64,000 nt of DNA from Cenarchaeum symbiont of Oopsacas minuta (GCA_029948415.1 JAJIZT010000001.1:243030-307029), one strand, 5' to 3'; positions 45,533 to 55,158 are shown, counted from the first letter of the stretch. Translations and numbers: made by a program. The notes: a model not told the origin generated them from the sequence alone.

Positions 45533-47620
45533 ATGTCTACTGCGATCCTCTCACCAAAATCAATAGCCGTGGTAGGTGCATCTGACAAGAAAGGTAGTGT
45601 AGGTAGAGCGATCACAAACAATATCATAAAAGGATACAAAGGACCCATATACCCAATAAGCCCTAGTAGACCCAAAGTATTCGGCATAAAAGCATACAAA
45701 TCCGTTCTAGATGTTCCAAAAAAGATAGACCTTGCAGTTGTTGTTACAAAAAATACCATAGTTCCACTAGTGCTTGAAGAATGCGGAAAAAAAGGTATCA
45801 AAGGGGTCATTGTAATTACTGCCGGATTCAAAGAGGTGGACGAAGAAGGTAAAAAATTAGAATTAAAATTAAAAGAGATTGCAAAAAAATACAACATGAG
45901 TCTAGTTGGACCAAACTGTCTTGGTGTGATGAACCTTGATCCAAAGACAATGATGAATTCAACGTTCCTAAAGATCACTCCAAAATCTGGAGAGATTGCA
46001 TTAATCTCTCAAAGCGGTGCTATATGCGCTGCGCTTGTAGAGGATGCAAGTGCACAGGGAATAGGATTCTCAGCTGTCATAAGCATGGGCAACAAGGCGG
46101 ATATGAGTGAAGTGGACATGTTACACATACTTGCAAAACACAAGCAGACAAAGGTAATTGTAATGTATCTTGAAGACATGGGAGATGGCCAGGAATTTCT
46201 AAAAGTGTGTCGCCATCTAACACGTGATCTCAAAAAACCAGTTCTTGTATTAAAATCAGGACGCAGTCCTGAAGGTGCCAAAGCTGCAATGTCCCACACA
46301 GGTGCTCTTATGGGTTCTGATGAAACATACGATGCATTGTTACATCAATCTGGTGCAATACGAGTTGATACAATGGAGGAACTTTTTGACTATGCAACGG
46401 CATTTTCAAAACAACCCCTTCCCAAAGGAGATTTGGTAATAGTTTCAAACGCTGGAGGGCCGGCAATAATATCCACTGATTCGTGCTCTAAACTTGGAAT
46501 AAAGATGGCAAAAATAGCTAGTATGCACAAGCAGATAGATTCTGTTATTCCTCCATGGGGTAGCTCACACAACCCTGTAGACATTGTAGGTGATGCAGAT
46601 TATAAGAGATTTGAAAACGTACTAGATAGAGTGCTACGACACAAAAATGTTGGATCTGTCATTACAATGTGTACTCCATCTGCCACATTAGACTATGATC
46701 AGCTTGCAAATGTGGTGGTAAAAATGGCTAAAAAACACAAAAAGACAATGCTGGCAAGTCTGATGGGTCTTGATGAAGGAATTAAAAACAAAGAGATCCT
46801 AGCAGCTGGTGGCATACCATACTATCCATACGCAGAGCGTGCAATACGCGCACTTGGTGTAATGCTACGATTCTCGCGTTGGACTAGTTTAAAACCTGGC
46901 AAAATAAAAAAATTCCAAACCAATACTATTGCTGCAAAAAAGATTATCAATAATGCTAAAAAACAAGGCAGAAAAAGTCTACTAGAAGAAGAAGGACAAC
47001 AGATTCTAAAAGCATATGGCATACCTATTCCAAAGAGCAAACTTGCCAAAAACTCCGCCGAGGCAGTACGTGCTGCAAAGTCTATAGGATATCCAGTGGT
47101 AATGAAGATAGTTTCACCTCAGATTATTCACAAGTCCGATGCGGGAGGTGTCAAAATAAATCTGCAAGATTCTACAAAAATCAAAGCTGCATTTGAGATC
47201 ATTACAAAAAATGCCAAAAAATACAACAAAAAAGCCGAGATAAAAGGCGTCCTTGTCGTAGAGATGGTAAAGGGCGGTAAAGAGATGATCATAGGATCAA
47301 AGCTAGAATCAGGGTTGGGTTCTGTAGTGATGCTCGGAATGGGTGGAATCTATGTAGAAGTACTAAAAGATGTCACGTTTAGACTTGCACCTGTTACTGA
47401 TATCGAGTCTCATGAGATGGTTGATTCATTAAAAGCATCAAAACTACTTGGTGGAGTACGCGGAGAAAAACCTTCAGATACGGCTACTCTCTCAGAGTGT
47501 ATACAGAGACTCTCACAACTAGTAACAGAACTAGACATAAAAGAACTAGATATGAATCCAGTGTTGGTACTTGAAAAAGGACGCGGTTGCAGGGCATTGG
47601 ATGTGCGTATTGGATTATAA
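45533..47620 (+). CDS. ADP-forming acyl-CoA synthetase (3-hydroxypropionate or 4-hydroxybutyrate CoA ligase)
   Basis: 695 residues of the acetyl-CoA synthetase (ADP-forming) superfamily with alpha and beta parts fused: CoA-binding Rossmann domain (SIAVVGASDKKGSVGRAI), ligase domains with LISQSGAICAA and the phospho-His loop region ALKSGRSPEGAKAAMSHTGAL-type segment, then an ATP-grasp part (GYPVVMKIVSPQIIHKSDAGGV). In thaumarchaea two such enzymes activate 3-hydroxypropionate and 4-hydroxybutyrate with only one ATP bond spent. Here the gene lies next to both the hydratase and the dehydratase genes, so the substrate is ambiguous. ATG 45533 gives the standard MSTAILSPKS start. Confidence 0.9.
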   Translation: MSTAILSPKSIAVVGASDKKGSVGRAITNNIIKGYKGPIYPISPSRPKVFGIKAYKSVLDVPKKIDLAVVVTKNTIVPLVLEECGKKGIKGVIVITAGFKEVDEEGKKLELKLKEIAKKYNMSLVGPNCLGVMNLDPKTMMNSTFLKITPKSGEIALISQSGAICAALVEDASAQGIGFSAVISMGNKADMSEVDMLHILAKHKQTKVIVMYLEDMGDGQEFLKVCRHLTRDLKKPVLVLKSGRSPEGAKAAMSHTGALMGSDETYDALLHQSGAIRVDTMEELFDYATAFSKQPLPKGDLVIVSNAGGPAIISTDSCSKLGIKMAKIASMHKQIDSVIPPWGSSHNPVDIVGDADYKRFENVLDRVLRHKNVGSVITMCTPSATLDYDQLANVVVKMAKKHKKTMLASLMGLDEGIKNKEILAAGGIPYYPYAERAIRALGVMLRFSRWTSLKPGKIKKFQTNTIAAKKIINNAKKQGRKSLLEEEGQQILKAYGIPIPKSKLAKNSAEAVRAAKSIGYPVVMKIVSPQIIHKSDAGGVKINLQDSTKIKAAFEIITKNAKKYNKKAEIKGVLVVEMVKGGKEMIIGSKLESGLGSVVMLGMGGIYVEVLKDVTFRLAPVTDIESHEMVDSLKASKLLGGVRGEKPSDTATLSECIQRLSQLVTELDIKELDMNPVLVLEKGRGCRALDVRIGL

Positions 47621-47644
47621 TTTGTTCTTGAATTTAGTAGACTT

Positions 47645-47666
47645 TGCATATTGACAAAAAATCAAT
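47645..47666 (+). repeat. Left terminal inverted repeat of the IS
   Basis: TGCATATTGACAAAAAATCAAT; pairs with 48937-48959 except for one extra A in the latter. Confidence 0.8.
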
Positions 47667-47795
47667 AGACCGATGCGTATTCTCTCATAAAGATAGATCA
47701 ATTCTTGACTAGATACTGTATGAGCAAACAGATCAAAATGTCACAAGTATGACAAAAACGGCAACATCATACGGACATGTTACACAAAGATGAAC

Positions 47796-48890
47796 CTACC
47801 TTTTTGAAGAACAGACTCGTTCCATCAGTTCGATATATTTGCGGTCATTGAACATGATGTGCAGGTTTGACAGCCCCGAGACGACTTGGATCTCTTTGTA
47901 AAACTCTTCCTTGCTGTCATCATATACAGCACTCATCCTGCGGAACCATTTTAATCGGTTTATCGCATGCTCTACTTTGACGCGTTTATGATTAATTCTT
48001 TTATCGTGTTTTTTATCTTTCTCTGTCATCCCATTACCTTTGGGTTTTTTGTATGGCTGCTTTGAAATTATTCCAGGATAATCTTTCTCTACACCAAAAT
48101 ATTCTTTATCTGTGTACAGCATGATACGATGTTCTTGTTTTGTATTAGAATCTCTCATGTTCTTTGTCCATTTGCCAAAATTTGGGAGATTGTGTCGTAT
48201 TACATCCATGTCGCGTGTAGAGCTTTCTTCAGGGTGGCCTATATCCAGTACTAGTCCATCTTTGTTTGAGGTTATCTGTATGTTGTAAACATGCTGCTTG
48301 TGTTTTCCTGAATATGCGTTTACTTTTGATCTTTGAACCTGTACAAACGTGGCATCAAGATATATCTCACCTGCACTCTTGCCGGGAGCAAATTTTTTAA
48401 ACGCTTTGATGGTGCATTCTTTCCGTATTGCAGCTGCAACGTTTTCAGCAGTTGGAAGGATCTTCATCAACAATACATCTGCGATTGCTAGATATCTGTC
48501 AACTGTACTTGGATCAATGGCGGCAGTTGCTCCAAGTATTATTTGCGTAAAGTTGGTGCGTTTGCGGAACAATGCAACAAACAAGGCTCGTCTTACAGAG
48601 AGAATGCATATGTCTTCTGACTCGGCATACTCGGAGAAACGTGGCGCATCTGACGAGTGTTTGACGGTTTTTTCAAACTGTGTTAGGATCCATTCAAACT
48701 CGTCTCTGTTCATTCCAGTTGTCCTGTACAGATTTTCGTCGTTGTCAATTATGTCATCCAAAATATTGTCTGAAAACAATCGAGGATTCTCGATTCTGCT
48801 CTGTTCAGCCTCGTAATATTCCAGCTTTGTTTCCAACATTGCAATCCTCTCTGCTTGTTTGGAGATCATATCCTTGACTGAGAGGTGCAT
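47796..48890 (-). CDS. DDE transposase (IS5-like, DDE_4 type)
   Basis: 364 residues, intact. N-terminal coiled coil, a helix-turn-helix region (TGMNRDEFEWILTQFE), then the catalytic core: first Asp in IYLDATFVQVQR, second Asp in LYTDKEYFG, Glu in KRVKVEHAINRLKWFR. The HKQHVYNIQITSNKDG strand is typical of the DDE_4 superfamily. No frameshift, so the element may still be active. Product cuts and joins its own terminal repeats. Confidence 0.9.
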   Translation of the reverse strand: MHLSVKDMISKQAERIAMLETKLEYYEAEQSRIENPRLFSDNILDDIIDNDENLYRTTGMNRDEFEWILTQFEKTVKHSSDAPRFSEYAESEDICILSVRRALFVALFRKRTNFTQIILGATAAIDPSTVDRYLAIADVLLMKILPTAENVAAAIRKECTIKAFKKFAPGKSAGEIYLDATFVQVQRSKVNAYSGKHKQHVYNIQITSNKDGLVLDIGHPEESSTRDMDVIRHNLPNFGKWTKNMRDSNTKQEHRIMLYTDKEYFGVEKDYPGIISKQPYKKPKGNGMTEKDKKHDKRINHKRVKVEHAINRLKWFRRMSAVYDDSKEEFYKEIQVVSGLSNLHIMFNDRKYIELMERVCSSKR

Positions 48891-48936
48891 ACAATGTGTA
48901 CATTACACTTGATTTTTGATCTTTCGTTTTAACATA

Positions 48937-48959
48937 ATTGATTTTTTTGTCAATATGCA
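48937..48959 (-). repeat. Right terminal inverted repeat of the IS
   Basis: Reverse complement reads TGCATATTGAC, then seven A, then TCAAT; matches the left end over 22 of 23 positions. Confidence 0.8.
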
Positions 48960-49013
48960 TAAAATCTATTCATTATTTAAATAATATAGTCTCATATACA
49001 ATATTTAGTTAAT

Positions 49014-49019
49014 TTTATA
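49014..49019 (+). promoter_or_regulatory. TATA-like box for 4-hydroxybutyryl-CoA dehydratase
   Basis: TTTATA centred about 27 nt before ATG 49044; the upstream ATG at 49026 is too close for a transcript from this box. The box lies 55 nt outside the IS end, so the gene keeps its own promoter. Confidence 0.6.
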
Positions 49020-49043
49020 GTATGCATGCATTTCCATAACCAC

Positions 49044-50543
49044 ATGGCGATCAGAACTGGAGACGATTATATCCAAAGTCTACGCGGAAGAGATCTTAAA
49101 GTCTATCTTTTTGGCGAGCTTGTAAAAGAACCAGTAGATCACCCGATGATACGTCCGTCGATTAACGCCGTGGCCGAGACATACGATTTGGCTGTACGAG
49201 AAGAAGATTTGGCTTCTACCACATCTGCATTTACAGGTCAAAAGATAAGCCGATTTTTACATATTGCAGAGAGTGCACAGGATTTGGTAATGCAAAACAA
49301 AATGCAACGCAAGCTTGGACAAAACACAGCTACGTGTTTTCAGCGATGTGTAGGTATGGATGCACTCAATTCATTACATTCTACCACATTTGAAATTGAT
49401 GAAAAATATGGTACAGACTATCACAAAAAATTTCTAGATTTTGTTAAAATGATGCACAAAGGCAACTTTGTCATAGGTGGCGCCATGACGGATCCAAAAG
49501 GTGATCGAGGTAAAGGACCATCTGAACAAGCAGATCCAGACTTGTTTGTACACGTGGTTGAAAAAACCGACAAAGGTGTATACGTTACAGGAGCCAAAGC
49601 ACATCAAACAGGATGCATAAACTCGCATTGGATAATTCTCATGCCGACAATAAACCTCTCAGAGGCCGACAAAGATTATGCAATCGTGGGAGCAATTCCT
49701 GCCGATGCCAAAGGTGTCACGTACATTTACGGCAGACAGTCGTGTGACACACGTAGCATGGAAGATGGTGATATTGATTCAGGAAACGCAATGTACGGAG
49801 GACAAGAAGCGCTAATCATATTGGACAGGGTGTTTATACCAAATGAACTAATATTCATGTACGGAGAATATGAATACGCCTCGATGCTAGTTGATAGATT
49901 TACTTGTTATCACAGACGTAGCTATGTGTGCAAAACAGGACTCGGTGATGTATTGATTGGAGCTGCTGCGACAATAGCCGACTATAACGGGGTTACAAAA
50001 GCGTCTCACATAAAAGATAAACTTGTAGAGATGACTCACCTAAATGAGACAATATTTGCAGCCGGAATAGCATCTTCGTACCAAGGATATGAAACAAAAT
50101 CTGGCGTATATCTAAACGATAACGTACTAGCACAAGTATGCAAACATAACGTGACGCGGTTCCCATATGAAATCAGCAGACTTGCACAAGACATAGCAGG
50201 AGGTTTGATGGTTACACTTCCATCAGAAAAAGATTTTCGTCATCCAGAAGCTGGTCCATTATTGAAAAAATATTTGGTAGGTAGAAAAGGAATAGATGTA
50301 GAAGATCGTATGAGAATATTGAGACTGATTGAAAACATGACACTAGGGCGTAATGCTGTAGGCTATCTGACTGAATCTATGCACGGAGCAGGCTCTCCAC
50401 AGGCTCAGAGAATACAGATTGCAAGGCAGATGCAATTGGGATATAAAATGAACCTTGCAAAAAAACTCGCACAGGTCAAAGGTGACATTGAAGAACCAAA
50501 AGAAAACTCTGATTATTTCAAACGTATCTTTACGATAAAATAA
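49044..50543 (+). CDS. abfD: 4-Hydroxybutyryl-CoA dehydratase
   Basis: Key radical-mechanism enzyme of the HP/HB cycle, turning 4-hydroxybutyryl-CoA into crotonyl-CoA with FAD and a 4Fe-4S cluster. 499 residues, normal length. Cluster ligands are visible as Cys98 and Cys102 in ATCFQRCVG, with His290 and Cys296 in CYHRRSYVCKTG. FAD/substrate regions GGAMTDPKGDRGKGP and VTGAKAHQTG are intact. It is a hallmark gene for autotrophic thaumarchaea and Sulfolobales. Start set at MAIRTGDDY by the TATA spacing. Confidence 0.96.
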   Translation: MAIRTGDDYIQSLRGRDLKVYLFGELVKEPVDHPMIRPSINAVAETYDLAVREEDLASTTSAFTGQKISRFLHIAESAQDLVMQNKMQRKLGQNTATCFQRCVGMDALNSLHSTTFEIDEKYGTDYHKKFLDFVKMMHKGNFVIGGAMTDPKGDRGKGPSEQADPDLFVHVVEKTDKGVYVTGAKAHQTGCINSHWIILMPTINLSEADKDYAIVGAIPADAKGVTYIYGRQSCDTRSMEDGDIDSGNAMYGGQEALIILDRVFIPNELIFMYGEYEYASMLVDRFTCYHRRSYVCKTGLGDVLIGAAATIADYNGVTKASHIKDKLVEMTHLNETIFAAGIASSYQGYETKSGVYLNDNVLAQVCKHNVTRFPYEISRLAQDIAGGLMVTLPSEKDFRHPEAGPLLKKYLVGRKGIDVEDRMRILRLIENMTLGRNAVGYLTESMHGAGSPQAQRIQIARQMQLGYKMNLAKKLAQVKGDIEEPKENSDYFKRIFTIK

Positions 50544-51209
50544 TCAAGTATTTTTCTCAGATTCTGAATTCTCTTTTTTCGGTGTAGACTCTTTTGATTT
50601 TATTTCATCTTTAAGCGAAGCAGAATCCAAATTATTTTCAATATTTGACTTTGTATCGTCTTTAGAGTTTCCAAAATATTTTGCTGCAGGATCTATATCT
50701 TTATTTTTTGATTTTTTGCCAAGAAAATGCTTTGCAATCATTATGGCTATAATTATGGCCATGATGATATAGTTTGTCGGAGGCGTAAGTACCTTTGTCA
50801 CATATCCTACCTGCGGCACGGTAAAAATTACGGTTCCAATATACTCTTCTGCAGTTATCGGATAATCGGTACCTGGAATTGACGCAGAATTTGCATCACC
50901 TTTTGTTCTCAGCTCCACTGGATCCTCATTCGTTATCGACTCTACTCTGTGTACTATGACTCTGTCGTGATCTGATGGTCTATCAAATACTATAATATCT
51001 CCAATTTGTACCTCATCGATTGAATTCTTGCCTTGTACCACGATTATGTCATTTACCTCTAGTTCCGGAACCATACTTCCACTTGAAACCACATAAAACG
51101 GATTAGCTACCCCAAGTGTCGCTTGTAAAAGTACCCAAACTACAACAAGACCTGCAAGTGTGACAAATAGATCCCTTATTACTTTGTTAGAAAGTATATT
51201 TGCAACCAT
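50544..51209 (-). CDS. Signal peptidase I (archaeal/Sec11 type)
   Basis: Membrane protease removing Sec signal peptides. About 221 residues from MVANILSNK. One N-terminal helix, catalytic Ser in VSSGSMVPEL, catalytic His in RVIVHRVES (archaeal Ser-His type), the GDANSASIPGTDYPI region, a second transmembrane helix, and an unusual charged, Lys/Glu/Ser-rich cytoplasmic tail of about 55 residues. The longer frame upstream would overlap the zinc-ribbon gene. Confidence 0.9.
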   Translation of the reverse strand: MVANILSNKVIRDLFVTLAGLVVVWVLLQATLGVANPFYVVSSGSMVPELEVNDIIVVQGKNSIDEVQIGDIIVFDRPSDHDRVIVHRVESITNEDPVELRTKGDANSASIPGTDYPITAEEYIGTVIFTVPQVGYVTKVLTPPTNYIIMAIIIAIMIAKHFLGKKSKNKDIDPAAKYFGNSKDDTKSNIENNLDSASLKDEIKSKESTPKKENSESEKNT

Positions 51210-51222
51210 TCTACCATTTCGC

Positions 51223-51930
51223 CTAAATTTTACTGCCACACTGTTCACAAAACTTTGAGCCTGGTTTATTTGTCTCACCACATTCAGGACATTCATCTGA
51301 TGGTTTTGCAGAATCATCTTTTCCATTTAGTAGAATTATTTCTCCCACTTTTTTTACATGTGACCAAGGCACAGTTATACTAGTCCCATCATTTTTATCA
51401 ATTGTCAATACAAGTGACTGTGAGTCATCGATGCCGATCTGTCCTGCTGTACCAACCTTTATTCCAGATCCATCGTATACGACCATACCGTCAATAGGTT
51501 TAATCTCGCCTTTTGCATTATCAGTTGGAGTCGAGATCTGTGTCTGTTGAGAAACAATCGTTTGTTGTGAAGGCTGTTGAGGTTTTGCTAGTCCAACTTC
51601 ATTTGATTCGTTTGGTTTTACAAACTGACGATATTCTGCTATAGCTGAACCACATTCTGTACAAGAGTATTTTCCACGTTCAGCAAGAACAAGATTGTCT
51701 GCCACTTCTTCATTTGGACTTTCATAATCAATTTCAGGACACCCTTTCATCTCTTTCTCACATGTATTGCAAAAATATTTTGAAATCAACTCGTTTGGAA
51801 GTCTACCTATAGGAGCCAAAAATAGATCTGGACCTCCCAAATTACCTTTGCTTTGTTGTTCGTCGGTAAGTGATGCCATGATATAGCCACCAGATCCACG
51901 AAGTTTTTTGATCCGAAGTTCTGAACTCAT
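51223..51930 (-). CDS. Zinc-ribbon protein with PRC-barrel-like domain
   Basis: 235 residues from MSSELRIKK. A first zinc module (CNTCEKEMKGC...CTEC), a Gln/Pro/Thr-rich linker, a PRC-barrel-like beta domain (IDGMVVYDGSGIKVGTAGQIGID), and a C-terminal zinc ribbon CPEC...FCEQCGSKI. Ends 13 nt before the signal peptidase start, so probably co-transcribed. PRC-barrels mediate RNA or protein contacts; the role here is unknown. Confidence 0.75.
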   Translation of the reverse strand: MSSELRIKKLRGSGGYIMASLTDEQQSKGNLGGPDLFLAPIGRLPNELISKYFCNTCEKEMKGCPEIDYESPNEEVADNLVLAERGKYSCTECGSAIAEYRQFVKPNESNEVGLAKPQQPSQQTIVSQQTQISTPTDNAKGEIKPIDGMVVYDGSGIKVGTAGQIGIDDSQSLVLTIDKNDGTSITVPWSHVKKVGEIILLNGKDDSAKPSDECPECGETNKPGSKFCEQCGSKI

Positions 51931-52054
51931 AGATCGACTAATATCATACACCTTTATGTGTATTTTCAAAACTCATACATCCAAGTTTATTCTATATGGC
52001 ATTGGTCTGAACAATTCTTAACATTTTTAGGGCGTATTTACAGTGCAGTATGTA

Positions 52055-52378
52055 ATGACTCTAGAAAAAGTCTCAAATTCTGAAGAATGGCAATCCAAAG
52101 TCATGGAATCCCCAATACCTGTCTTTGTAGATTTTTGGGCTGAATGGTGTGGTCCATGTCGGATGGTAAGTCCTGTTGTCGAAGAACTTGCAGGCGAGTA
52201 CGATGGTAAAGTAAACTTTGTTAAAGTAAATGTAGACGAAGCTGGAGATGTAGCCTCAAAATATAGCGTATTTAGTATCCCGACGCTAATACTGTTCAAC
52301 AAGGGAGAAATTATAGAACAACAAGTGGGAGCTGCATCAAAAGACTCTTACAAAAAGATGATCGATAAATCTCTCTAA
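52055..52378 (+). CDS. trxA: Thioredoxin
   Basis: Small redox protein, 107 residues from MTLEKVSNS. Active site FWAEWCGPCRM, cis-Pro in VFSIPTLILF. Classic thioredoxin fold with no membrane anchor. An in-frame GTG at 52043 is an alternative start. Confidence 0.94.
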   Translation: MTLEKVSNSEEWQSKVMESPIPVFVDFWAEWCGPCRMVSPVVEELAGEYDGKVNFVKVNVDEAGDVASKYSVFSIPTLILFNKGEIIEQQVGAASKDSYKKMIDKSL

Positions 52379-52465
52379 ACTAGCAATTTTGTCCAATTTT
52401 TCACGTATACTCTATTTTACATATTTTTCAAAACCGTTTAATATCGCCAATATACATGACAAGTC

Positions 52466-52990
52466 ATGTCGCTTGGAGAAGTAGATACACTAAATCTATT
52501 GACGGAGAAATTGGATAGTCTTTTTACGGATTCACAAACCTATTACGAATCATTTCTAGACATGAATAATCTATATAAAAATGGCAAAATTGGAGACAAG
52601 GAATTCTTTTCAAAGCTTGGTGATTATGTTGTAGCATATTCTGCGTTGGAATTTCTTTCAGTAAAAGTAATTTTGGAACTCAAAAAATCAATTGATAAAA
52701 TTGCTGGCGGACAAGCGCCAGGAGGAACCTCATCACCTGGACTCATGCCTGGCATGGGATCTCCTGGAATGATGCAACCTCAACCTAGAATGGGAACAAG
52801 TGACAACCCCGTGGGTGGACCTCCAGGAATAGTGTCTGCAGCACAGGGATTTAACGAATTAGGGACTCTACCTTCACCAGATCCTGCACTTGTGCCAAGA
52901 CAACAACCACCTGCTAACGCATGCCCTTCATGTGGTTCAAATCTACGTTCTGGTGCAAAATTCTGTACATCATGCGGTACAAAAATCTAA
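52466..52990 (+). CDS. Zinc-ribbon protein with Gly/Pro/Met-rich linker
   Basis: 174 residues. N-terminal helical domain of about 80 residues, then a low-complexity Pro/Gly/Met segment (about 85-145), then a zinc ribbon CPSC...FCTSCGTKI. The same C-terminal ribbon occurs in the genes at 51223 and 52987. Function unknown; looks like an adaptor with a flexible tether. Converges with the next gene with a 4-nt overlap. Confidence 0.75.
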   Translation: MSLGEVDTLNLLTEKLDSLFTDSQTYYESFLDMNNLYKNGKIGDKEFFSKLGDYVVAYSALEFLSVKVILELKKSIDKIAGGQAPGGTSSPGLMPGMGSPGMMQPQPRMGTSDNPVGGPPGIVSAAQGFNELGTLPSPDPALVPRQQPPANACPSCGSNLRSGAKFCTSCGTKI

Positions 52991-53349
52991 TCTTGAGTAC
53001 TGCCACATTCGGTACAAAATTTTGCAGCTAGAGATATTTTTGTACCACATTCTCCACAAAATTTGGATTCGCCATCTTCTATACTATGTGTACTACCGTA
53101 AACATTGGATTGCTTGACAGCTCCAGAAGGAACATAAGTTTCATCATCAATTATGTTTGCCGGAGCAAAATCTTTTTCATCTATGTAAGAGTAAAGTCGT
53201 GGCATGGTTGAATCTTTATCGGTTGGATCTGGTATGATATCCCCTAGCCAAAAGGCGAATCTTGTAAGAGTTAGCTCTGGCGTAGAAAATGCAAGTGTAT
53301 GAGCAGACATGTAATCTTCTGCAGCTTTTTTCCCGTTGAATACTTTCAT
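52987..53349 (-). CDS. Zinc-ribbon protein
   Basis: 120 residues from MKVFNGKKA. Unrecognised N-terminal domain with many aromatic residues, acidic middle, and C-terminal zinc ribbon FCGEC...FCTECGS. The third zinc-ribbon protein of this small cluster. Confidence 0.75.
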   Translation of the reverse strand: MKVFNGKKAAEDYMSAHTLAFSTPELTLTRFAFWLGDIIPDPTDKDSTMPRLYSYIDEKDFAPANIIDDETYVPSGAVKQSNVYGSTHSIEDGESKFCGECGTKISLAAKFCTECGSTQD

Positions 53350-53388
53350 GAACAATCATCACTGCTTTTGGTAATGTATAACTTTTGA

Positions 53389-53460
53389 TGGACCAGGAGG
53401 GAATTGAACCCTCGACATCCACGTTGCGAACGAGGCATTATACCACTAAACCACTGGCCC
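53389..53460 (-). tRNA. tRNA-Ala (anticodon CGC)
   Basis: Reverse strand: acceptor GGGCCAG with CTGGTCC, including the G3-U70 pair that defines alanine identity. Anticodon loop TTCGCAA gives CGC. T arm GAGGG-TTCAATT-CCCTC. Anticodon stem CCTCG/CGTGG has a T-T mismatch in the middle, and the D stem has a T-T pair. Discriminator A. Confidence 0.88.
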
Positions 53461-53748
53461 ATACAAATACACATCTTTATGTATTTTTAATCATTACGTG
53501 TATGTATGCTTCCACATGATCTCTTACCAGATTCATATTGCGATCAGGATTTGAGATACTATTCTAATTGAACAATGGGATCAAATTCATGAAAAAGACA
53601 TAATTTAAAAGTATATGATATTTGACTTAATCAAGATATGTGTATATTGATTTGAATAAAATGAATCTTGGCAGAATATTATAAATTCTAAAAAAAATCC
53701 ACATAATATCACCATGCTGTTAATAATACAGATTGTGTAAACTATGAT
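53461..53748 (+). other. Gene-free AT-rich spacer
   Basis: No ORF or RNA gene recognised between tRNA-Ala and the amidohydrolase gene. The last 60 nt are AT-rich and should contain the promoter of the downstream gene. Confidence 0.4.
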
Positions 53749-55158
53749 ATGGTAACATATGATATGGTGGTTTCAGGTGCCCATGTTGTAACACCTACGG
53801 GCATAGTAGAAAAGAACATTGTCATAAACGAAGAAAAGATCTCTTTGCTTACGACAAATGTACCACCATGTGATAAAAAGATCAAAGCAGACGGACTTGT
53901 TGCAATACCTGGAGTAATTGACACACACGTACACTATGGTGTATATTCTCCGATAGATCGTGCCGCATCAACTGAATCGCACGCAGCTGCGATCGGAGGA
54001 GTGACAACAATGATGCGCATGCTTAGATTAGGCGGTTCGTATAAAAAATTTCTAGGCGAACAGCTTGAGGCAAGCAAGGAAAAACATTACATCGATTATG
54101 CAATACATGCATCGATATTCGATCACTTGCAGGCAGAAGAGATGGATTTTTGCGCAAGATCTGGAGTTACCTCGTTCAAGTTGTACATGAATCTTGGATC
54201 GGAGATTGGACATGTATACATGGACATGTCTCCAAGTTCTACAAATCTAGCAGAAGAACGTGTAGAGGTTACAGACGATATCGTGGACAAGGTGATTGCA
54301 AATGCAGCTAGGATGGGATGCCCAGTATTGGTTCATGCAGAGGATTACGAGTCGTGCTCATGTGGAATAAAGACTGCCAAAAAGAAAAACCAAGATGGGC
54401 TTGTAGCATGGTCTGAGAGTCGCTCTCCAAAATATGAGGTAAAAGCAATAGGGAGAGTCTCGACCATGGCAAGAAAGCATGGTTGCATCATATACTTTGT
54501 ACACATAGGATCGGCTGCAGCACTAGAAAAAATACGCATCGAGCGTATGCTTGGCACAAAAATATTTGTCGAGACGTGCCCTCATTACCTTACACTCTCA
54601 CATGAGAATCAAACTGGCTATCTTGCAAAGGTAATGCCACCGATTAGAACAAAGAGAGATCGTGAGGCAGTATGGGAAGCAATTTGTTCTGGTGAAATTA
54701 ATACAATAGGGACAGATCATGTTGCAAATCAAATAAAGCTAAAACTAGATAAAACAGACGAGAATGGTGTATGGGGAGCGCTTGCTGGATTTCCTGGAAT
54801 CGGCACATTATTACCAGTTCTTGCTAGTCGTGGGGTCAACACGGGCAAGATCTCACTTGAAAGACTAGCAAATCTTACTAGCTTTAATGCTGCCAAAATA
54901 TTCTCATTTGCGCCACATAAAGGTGCTATATCAATAGATGCAGATGCAGATATTACAATATTGGACATGAAACTGGAGAAAAAAGTTTCAAGCGAATTAT
55001 TTGGAGGATTTTCAGATTATACAGTATACGATGGCTGGAAACTAAAAGGCTGGCCTGTTAAAACAATTGTGCGAGGAAGTTTGATTGCCGAAGACTTTGA
55101 GATCGTGGGTAAAATGGGACACGGCAAATTTGCACCGAGGACTAGTATCAAACCTTGA
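53749..55158 (+). CDS. Cyclic amidohydrolase (dihydropyrimidinase / dihydroorotase-like)
   Basis: Metal-dependent amidohydrolase of 469 residues. Metal site GVIDTHVHYG, probable carbamylated Lys in TSFKLYMN, further His in VHAEDY and FVHIGS, and Asp in GTDHVANQ. The long form with a C-terminal beta-sandwich part resembles dihydropyrimidinase and hydantoinase, while archaeal dihydroorotases share the same fold, so the substrate is undecided. Overlaps the convergent rpiA by 11 nt. Confidence 0.88.
   Translation: MVTYDMVVSGAHVVTPTGIVEKNIVINEEKISLLTTNVPPCDKKIKADGLVAIPGVIDTHVHYGVYSPIDRAASTESHAAAIGGVTTMMRMLRLGGSYKKFLGEQLEASKEKHYIDYAIHASIFDHLQAEEMDFCARSGVTSFKLYMNLGSEIGHVYMDMSPSSTNLAEERVEVTDDIVDKVIANAARMGCPVLVHAEDYESCSCGIKTAKKKNQDGLVAWSESRSPKYEVKAIGRVSTMARKHGCIIYFVHIGSAAALEKIRIERMLGTKIFVETCPHYLTLSHENQTGYLAKVMPPIRTKRDREAVWEAICSGEINTIGTDHVANQIKLKLDKTDENGVWGALAGFPGIGTLLPVLASRGVNTGKISLERLANLTSFNAAKIFSFAPHKGAISIDADADITILDMKLEKKVSSELFGGFSDYTVYDGWKLKGWPVKTIVRGSLIAEDFEIVGKMGHGKFAPRTSIKP

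Larger units (their letters stand above)
47645..48959 (-). mobile_element. Insertion sequence of about 1.3 kb with terminal inverted repeats
   Basis: One transposase gene (47796-48890) flanked by matching ends: 47645-47666 and the reverse complement of 48937-48959 share TGCATATTGACAAAAAA and TCAAT, differing by one A in the A-run. It sits between the acyl-CoA ligase and the 4-hydroxybutyryl-CoA dehydratase. I could not fix a target-site duplication because the end sequence TGCA is itself palindromic. Confidence 0.8.
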
